Below, piece by piece: positions 12,675 to 21,229 of a stretch of 36,609 nucleotides of DNA; position 1 is the first letter of the stretch; the number at the start of each line of letters is the position of its first letter. The DNA lies in contig SCFE01000052.1 in assembly GCA_004352715.1 (NCBI GenBank), forward strand, positions 1,726,476 through 1,763,084. The letters are read 5' to 3'. The notes beneath the pieces are model-generated. The model was given only the letters and a program-made list of their open reading frames with translations. It searched no databases and was not told the DNA's origin. The DNA comes from Hofstenia miamia (taxonomy: Eukaryota; Xenacoelomorpha; Acoela). A program made the position numbers and the translations under genes.

Positions 12675-15600
12675 TGTATGTATGTATTTAGGACCTTTGG
12701 CTTCCACTCAGATGGATTTTTGGCAGATGTGCTGGGAACAGCGGGTTTCTGTTATTGTCATGACAACCAGGTAAGTCAACTACTCTCTTGTAATTAACCA
12801 GATTTATTTTTCTTGTGAATATAAAATTGCGATTGCGTCATATAAATATGTAAATTTCTTTTTCAGAAAGTTTTCCATACAGAATTATATATCTTAAATA
12901 TAATTAGTTTGTAGGTTCCTTATGTTACGTATACACGTTTAGTTGGTTCAAACATTGTGCTGGCGAAAATTTTCGACTGCTACTCATCAGTTACTTGTTG
13001 CTATTCAAACTCTTTTGATGAGAGCTGTGTGAATATATATTTGTTCAAAGGTGAACAAATACTTTTCATAATTGTACGCACTTTGCTCTCTTTGCAAACA
13101 ATAAGTTTTTTTGCATTTAAATTTGATCGAGATTTTGTATCATACGCAATTTCGAAAATATTTATATTTATGAAATACGATTACGACATATACCAACTGG
13201 TGAGGTGAATTTCTTACAGATCTATGAATTTCTATATTTTATTTTCAAAATGTATGGATAGTTTTCGGTTATTACTTAATATCACTTAAACAACAAATAT
13301 TGCGCTAGATAATACAAACGAATTATTTCCCAATTATATTATTGCATCAAAATTGTTCTCCTGTCCGCCTTTTGTAAATATTCGCTTAGGTAATTATTGT
13401 GTACTATAGGAAAGATTTTGATACGGGATAAATAAGGCCTAGTCAACTTTTTCAGAAAACTCGCATTGTATTTCATTTTTTGTTATGCTTTGCAAAGTTT
13501 TCGTTTTTTTATTACGATACGTTTAAAGTAATTTTAAGTTTTGGATTGATTTAACTGAGTATTTGGGAAGGGCTATCTAGTAAAATTTCAGTCATTTATG
13601 GACCATTTACATTCAGTTGTTTAGTTGTTTTGAAAAAGGCAGACAAAAGTGCGTCCAGTACTGGCCGAGTTCTACAGCAAAATCCAAAACCTTTCAATGG
13701 ATGACCGTGGAATTTGTTCGTTGCGAATCTAACCCTGACTATGACATTACCCATCTATTATTTACAAACACAAACGTAAGTACTCAATTCTATTAATTAA
13801 TTTGAGGTTAACTTTACATGATTTGAAGGATACCCGCTGTTCTCATCCTTGATTCCTGAATAATGGACATCAAATTGGAAAAATTTAAAGATTAAAACAT
13901 AATGGTCATTAATGGGGTGTATTATTGAATGTGAGGTGGTGTTTCCCTTCTATTAATCCACGTAAAATGCAATTTATTACCTTTACTTGAGACCACGGGA
14001 AATGAATAATTCTCGAAAAAAATGTTGTTGTTGTTTGACAATTAAGTATTGGCGATAAAAATTCTGCAAAATTATTGCTGATAAAACTAGAAAGTTTATG
14101 GGAACATGAAATTCCTTTTACCTACTTCAAATATCAATAAATGATTTTCTCAAGTTCTGAATATGCAATAAATAGTTATCGAATGTCGCTGGAATCAGTC
14201 AATATAGACTTTTTTCATAATGAACTGAGGTTTTTGCAATGTTGAAAAGGGTGTTCTCTGATTGCACTGACTTGTTGATTTTCAATGCCCTGGTCATAAA
14301 TGTTTTCACTTTTTACATATTGCATGTATTTCATCTAGGTTAGATTGAATTGTCTAATTTAAATCATCTTGCTACGTAATGCTCTACGCTCCATTTTCCT
14401 TATAATCGAGTGCACATTTCGACTTCTATATTTTTCTGTAATTGGTTCCTTCATAATTGTCAATTGGTTACCTTAATGTTCTTTCCATGCCTTCATTTAT
14501 AAATTATTTATTGTTTATATAGATATTTGATAAAGCTCAGGCTTTTCTGCAAATACGCATCACTTTCTGAAGTTAATTGGCACTCCCCAGATGCATCTTA
14601 AGCCTCAGTATCCGCTCTGGTACACCACATTGTTTGCATTATAAATAAATAACTCCATTGAAACAACCTAATCACATTGATTTTCCGTTGGCTAAGTTAT
14701 TTTTCATCCTGTCTTTCATTTACCAAAATAATAATAATCGGTCATTTTATGAAAATTTTAATGTATTGCAGATAGTGAGTCTGTAGAATATACAACGCTA
14801 TTTTAGATCTATAACTTGTGTTTAAAGTTAAGTAACGTTTACTACTTTCTATTTTCGCTAATTTCTTGGATTGAGAATGTTTTCTAGTTGTATCTCTTGC
14901 AACGCCTGCATTTTGAGGGGTGTTTCCTAGAATTCTATTACGTTAGGGTTTGCTGTTATTGGAAATCGTGTTAGTTATCTATAAAATTACAGTTAGCATG
15001 TTTATTTCAGTTTGTATTGTGCGTCATATTTGATCATTTTCAACCATTAATTTTTCCAAAGTTTGTTAATAATTAGTCCTTCTAAGTTATTGTAGATGTC
15101 ACAAAGCATTATATAAACTGAGTTTTATGAATTTATATTTTAGTGTTAGTTATCTATAAAATTACAGTTAGCATGTTTATTTCAGTTTGTATTGTGCGTC
15201 ATATTTGATCATTTTCAACCATTAATTTTTCCAAAGTTTGTTAATAATTAGTCCTTCTAAGTTATTGTAGATGTCACAAAGCATTATATAAACTGAGTTT
15301 TATGAATTTATATTTTAGTGTTAGTTATCTATAAAATTACAGTTAGCATGTTTATTTCAGTTTGTATTGTGCGTCATATTTGATCATTTTCAACCATTAA
15401 TTTTTCCAAAGTTTGTTAATAATTAGTCCTTCTAAGTTATTGTAGATGTCACAAAGCATTATATAAACTGAGTTTTATGAATTTATATTTTAGTGTTAGT
15501 TATCTATAAAATTACAGTTAGCATGTTTATTTCAGTTTGTATTGTGCGTCATATTTGATCATTTTCAACCATTAATTTTTCCAAAGTTTGTTAATAATTA

Positions 15601-18600
15601 GTCCTTCTAAGTTATTGTAGATGTCACAAAGCATTATATAAACTGAGTTTTATGAATTTATATTTTAGTGTTAGTTATCTATAAAATTACAGTTAGCATG
15701 TTTATTTCAGTTTGTATTGTGCGTCATATTTGATCATTTTCAACCATTAATTTTTCCAAAGTTTGTTAATAATTAGTCCTTCTAAGTTATTGTAGATGTC
15801 ACAAAGCATTATATAAACTGAGTTTTATGAATTTATATTTTAGTGTTAGTTATCTATAAAATTACAGTTAGCATGTTTATTTCAGTTTGTATTGTGCGTC
15901 ATATTTGATCATTTTCAACCATTAATTTTTCCAAAGTTTGTTAATAATTAGTCCTTCTAAGTTATTGTAGATGTCACAAAGCATTATATAAACTGAGTTT
16001 TATGAATTTATATTTTAGTGTTAGTTATCTATAAAATTACAGTTAGCATGTTTATTTCAGTTTGTATTGTGCGTCATATTTGATCATTTTCAACCATTAA
16101 TTTTTCCAAAGTTTGTTAATAATTAGTCCTTCTAAGTTATTGTAGATGTCACAAAGCATTATATAAACTGAGTTTTATGAATTTATATTTTAGTGTTAGT
16201 TATCTATAAAATTACAGTTAGCATGTTTATTTCAGTTTGTATTGTGCGTCATATTTGATCATTTTCAACCATTAATTTTTCCAAAGTTTGTTAATAATTA
16301 GTCCTTCTAAGTTATTGTAGATGTCACAAAGCATTATATAAACTGAGTTTTATGAATTTATATTTTAGTGTTAGTTATCTATAAAATTACAGTTAGCATG
16401 TTTATTTCAGTTTGTATTGTGCGTCATATTTGATCATTTTCAACCATTAATTTTTCCAAAGTTTGTTAATAATTAGTCCTTCTAAGTTATTGTAGATGTC
16501 ACAAAGCATTATATAAACTGAGTTTTATGAATTTATATTTTAGTGTTAGTTATCTATAAAATTACAGTTAGCATGTTTATTTCAGTTTGTATTGTGCGTC
16601 ATATTTGATCATTTTCAACCATTAATTTTTCCAAAGTTTGTTAATAATTAGTCCTTCTAAGTTATTGTAGATGTCACAAAGCATTATATAAACTGAGTTT
16701 TATGAATTTATATTTTAGTGTTAGTTATCTATAAAATTACAGTTAGCATGTTTATTTCAGTTTGTATTGTGCGTCATATTTGATCATTTTCAACCATTAA
16801 TTTTTCCAAAGTTTGTTAATAATTAGTCCTTCTAAGTTATTGTAGATGTCACAAAGCATTATATAAACTGAGTTTTATGAATTTATATTTTAGTGTTAGT
16901 TATCTATAAAATTACAGTTAGCATGTTTATTTCAGTTTGTATTGTGCGTCATATTTGATCATTTTCAACCATTAATTTTTCCAAAGTTTGTTAATAATTA
17001 GTCCTTCTAAGTTATTGTAGATGTCACAAAGCATTATATAAACTGAGTTTTATGAATTTATATTTTAGTGGCAGGAACAGCGACCCGTCGTCCATATGCT
17101 ATATCGTGGTTGGCCAGATCAGGGTGTGCCTCATTCAGCAAGTGGTCTTATTGATTTCGTTCTCAAAGTTAGGTTAGAGCAGGACAAGTTATTACAAAAG
17201 ACAAAATCATCACTAACTGATGTCTCTATTCCACCAATAGTTGTGCATTGTAGTGCTGGCATTGGTCGATCAGGTATCGCCATGTTATAATTTATTTATT
17301 TATGGGTTTTATTTTTTATTTTATTTAGTTAAGTGGATTTGTAATTATTTTTTGTATATTTTCACTTTGTCGGGTAGTTTCTCCGGTGTTCTTCCATACA
17401 ATTTTGCTCCATGAGGTTTGCCATAGATTTCTGTAGTGCTATAGAAATCCATGGTTTTACTGTAGATTGACTTTGGTTGTGATCAGCATTGAACTAGGAT
17501 AATATTTCGAGAAATTGAGATTTTGAATTTCAAAATTTTATGAATTGTTGCTAGTTTTGGAAGCAGATATGCTATACAATAGTATCGCACGTGACCAGAA
17601 TTTTTAATGGATTTGATCCGTAATCTAATGAAATTAAAAGTAACCTTGCAAAATTTCAAATCCTGTTGCCGAAAGTTGGCCGGCCGGTTTTGGCGGTACC
17701 TATTATATATATATATGTATATATATATACATATTTGGGGTGCTATGAATATGGGAGATGCTACGTAATATTTTGAAAGAAGACCCTACACATGTTTTTT
17801 TCAAACTTTGATATCAGAAATGGTTTAAGCATGTAGTTTCCTGACTGATGAAAATACTGGCCGACATTGGACATATTCTCAAACTTAGATTTTCATAGGC
17901 TAAACTAAGCAAAATATTATCTTCTTATCAGAAAAAAACAAGAAATATTCTTCTAATTTTGGCCGGTAAGATTATCGGCCTTTCTTGGAATTTTCAAGGC
18001 GGTCTAGAGGACGGTAATTTCTGGCCCTGCCCAAAATATGTTTACTATGCAGTAACGATGTTTTGATACGCCCGCTAGTCATTTCTACAAAATAATATTG
18101 ATAAATTTGAAATATGCATTACATTTTATGATAGTTGGATTTAAAATTACTTAAAACAGAGAGTTAATTAAGCAATTGATTGATTATTTTATGACCCATT
18201 ATATTTGTATAGTTAATATGTCATGATTGCATTTAATCACATTTGTTTTTATATACAAGGCTTTTCCTGTCAATTGCATCCTTAAACGTTAATTCATTAA
18301 TATGCTCATCAAAGAATATGATGTTTTTCAAATCGATTATTTATTTTAGTTTTTTGAAGCCAAATTTTTACACATTTGTGATATGATGATTGTAGTGAAA
18401 TATAACCTGCTGAATGCATCTCTTAGTGAACGTAGTGTTTTAAGTATGCTGTCTAGTATAACAGTCGCCGCTAATTCCACATTGTAATTAGCAAAAGTTA
18501 GATAATAACTAAAGATCTCAAATGAAGCAAATTGTGTATCAAATTTTTATAAAAATTGTTTAAAAGTTAGATAATAACTAAAGATCTCAAATGAAGCAAA

Positions 18601-21193
18601 TTGTGTATCAATTTTTTATGAAAATTGTTTAAAAGGTTTTTTCTTTTTTAAAAGTTGACATTAACAAATATGGCTGGTCTCTGCATAAACGTCGTAGAGC
18701 GTTGGAATGTTTATTTTAGAGCGATGTAAACAACAGAATTTGTTTATGTAAATAGTTTTCATTTTAAAAAACTAATTAAACCTTTTATGTCTTTATTGTT
18801 GAAGTTATTAGTATTTCAGCTTTATTAGTGTAAACATCACCTTCATCCTTGTTATTTTTAACTCTACTTACCAATGTTCCCATTTTGGGAAAATTCTTAT
18901 TTCTGCCAAAAATCGTAGTATTTAATCTTTTTTATTTATAATTAACTTTTTTATTTGTCTTCAAAATACTTATTAATGTAAAAAAATTTTCCTGGAGTTT
19001 ATCTCTATCTCTCGTCCAATGCTTCTTTCTCTCAATTTATGAAGTCTGCTCTGTGAAATTTTCGCTATTCATTGACCCCCCCATTGATTTTTGTGAGATC
19101 AGTCTGCAAACTAAGGATTTTAAGTAAGTTCCCCAAGAAGAGAACGTCTTTAAGTTAAGGGATATTTTTATAGATTGTAATGATCAAATTAGTAAAAATT
19201 GAATTCATTGATATGATTTCCTGATTAGGTACTTGCTTTTTTATGTTTACAGATCAAGCCTCTTGACAGAACCTGACCACAGTGGTAGTCATGTCAAGCC
19301 ATTTTTAATGGGGCCAGAGTAAACTTCATAATAAATGAAATGCTGATAGTTTTAGCTATGTTGAGCTCCAACGGCTTCTGTCTCAAGGCAAATAAGATTA
19401 GATGGAGTCAATCACATCTCAATATCTGCGTCTTAGGGTCGTTGCATCTATTGCCGAAGTAGCACCAAGCTGAAATGCTCAAAATGTGATAAAAGATTTT
19501 ACAAAAATTTGTGTCGAACCGAGTTATTTAAAGTACGGCATATGAAGCAGTTTTTTCTTTGATGTAAATATTTATAATTATGTATGATTAAAAATAGTTT
19601 GCAAGCAAACGATGATTATTATTTACCTGCGCATAAAATTTCATAGCGAACAAACTGAATAGATTAATCACAACAAATTATTTCAGGAATTCCGTGCAGA
19701 AGAAATAATCATTGGGCATTTCGGGCCTTTGTTTGCAATTGCAACGCTATATTTGTGTTGCATATTTGTTCAATGCATGTTATTTTCAGTAATCAGTATG
19801 CTTTCCTTTCCGTTTTCAATTTTGCAATCGCTAAATATGACATTGTCTAAAAAATCTGAAATTTACATTTTGGCACATTAACTTAGCACAGAGATGGAAC
19901 CGGCTACCGGCCCGAGGCCGGTTTCGGCCGGGGCCGGCAATTACCGGCTTGCAGCCATTTTGTAATGTCCATGAAAGGCCGGTAAAATTACCGGCCATTT
20001 GCCGGCCAAAAATCAAATAAATATTCCTGTTTTTAAGTGACAAGTTGCGAATAAATGTTTTTGTTTATGAGAAAATATATTTTGTTATTTAAATGAATAT
20101 TGAGACGAAAACAAATTATTCAATTCAACACTTTATATACAATCTACAACGGTTGGTGCTTCAAATGTGTTAGATGCTAGTTTGTATAATTGTTTATTTA
20201 AGCACTTTATCCTTTTACTTCGCATTTCACTTTTTGTTATAAATATCGAGCTATCAGATAGTTTATCTGATGCACTAATATATAAAATGATTAGTTTACA
20301 AAGGAAATCATCTAAAATCAACTGTACAAAAATTTAATAATTTCAAAAGAAAAAGAATCAATAAACAAAAAAACACAAATAATAGTAATAAGAACAAAGA
20401 ATGATGAAATATTAGATTAAGAAAAATTGGCATCTTCATGATTGATGGTTTGCTGAAAGAGTTGGCTTAAGAATNNNNNNNNNNNNNNNNNNNNNNNNNN
20501 NNNNNNNNNNNNNNNNNNNNNNNNNNNNNNNNNNNNNNNNNNNNNNNNNNNNNNNNNNNNNNNNNNNNNNNNNNNNNNNNNNNNNNNNNNNNNNNNNNNN
20601 NNNNNNNNNNNNNNNNNNNNNNNNNNNNNNNNNNNNNNNNNNNNNNNNNNNNNNNNNNNNNNNNNNNNNNNNNNNNNNNNNNNNNNNNNNNNNNNNNNNN
20701 NNNNNNNNNNNNNNNNNNNNNNNNNNNNNNNNNNNNNNNNNNNNNNNNNNNNNNNNNNNNNNNNNNNNNNNNNNNNNNNNNNNNNNNNNNNNNNNNNNNN
20801 NNNNNNNNNNNNNNNNNNNNNNNNNNNNNNNNNNNNNNNNNNNNNNNNNNNNNNNNNNNNNNNNNNNNNNNNNNNNNNNNNNNNNNNNNNNNNNNNNNNN
20901 NNNNNNNNNNNNNNNNNNNNNNNNNNNNNNNNNNNNNNNNNNNNNNNNNNNNNNNNNNNNNNNNNNNNNNNNNNNNNNNNNNNNNNNNNNNNNNNNNNNN
21001 NNNNNNNNNNNNNNNNNNNNNNNNNNNNNNNNNNNNNNNNNNNNNNNNNNNNNNNNNNNNNNNNNNNNNNNNNNNNNNNNNNNNNNNNNNNNNNNNNNNN
21101 NNNNNNNNNNNNNNNNNNNNNNNNNNNNNNGAGTTAATAACGGCCGGCCGGTCTTGGCCGGTATATTTTTTTGAATTATATATTAAAACCTGT

Positions 21194-21229
<36 letters not shown>

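Noticed and set aside
12480-12707. - strand frame with poly Tyr-Ile
   Set aside because: It is translation of the (TA)n run and the N gap, antisense to the real PTP exon.
12957-13208. 83-residue + strand frame in a PTP intron
   Set aside because: It is Phe/Tyr/Ile-rich as expected of AT-rich noise, and lies between two exons already joined in phase.
14968-17067. CRISPR array
   Set aside because: The 175-bp units are contiguous and identical, with no short repeats separated by unique spacers, and lie in a eukaryotic intron.
17840-17870. Second hammerhead candidate at ACTGATGAAAATAC
   Set aside because: No GAAAC core strand or complementary stem halves nearby.
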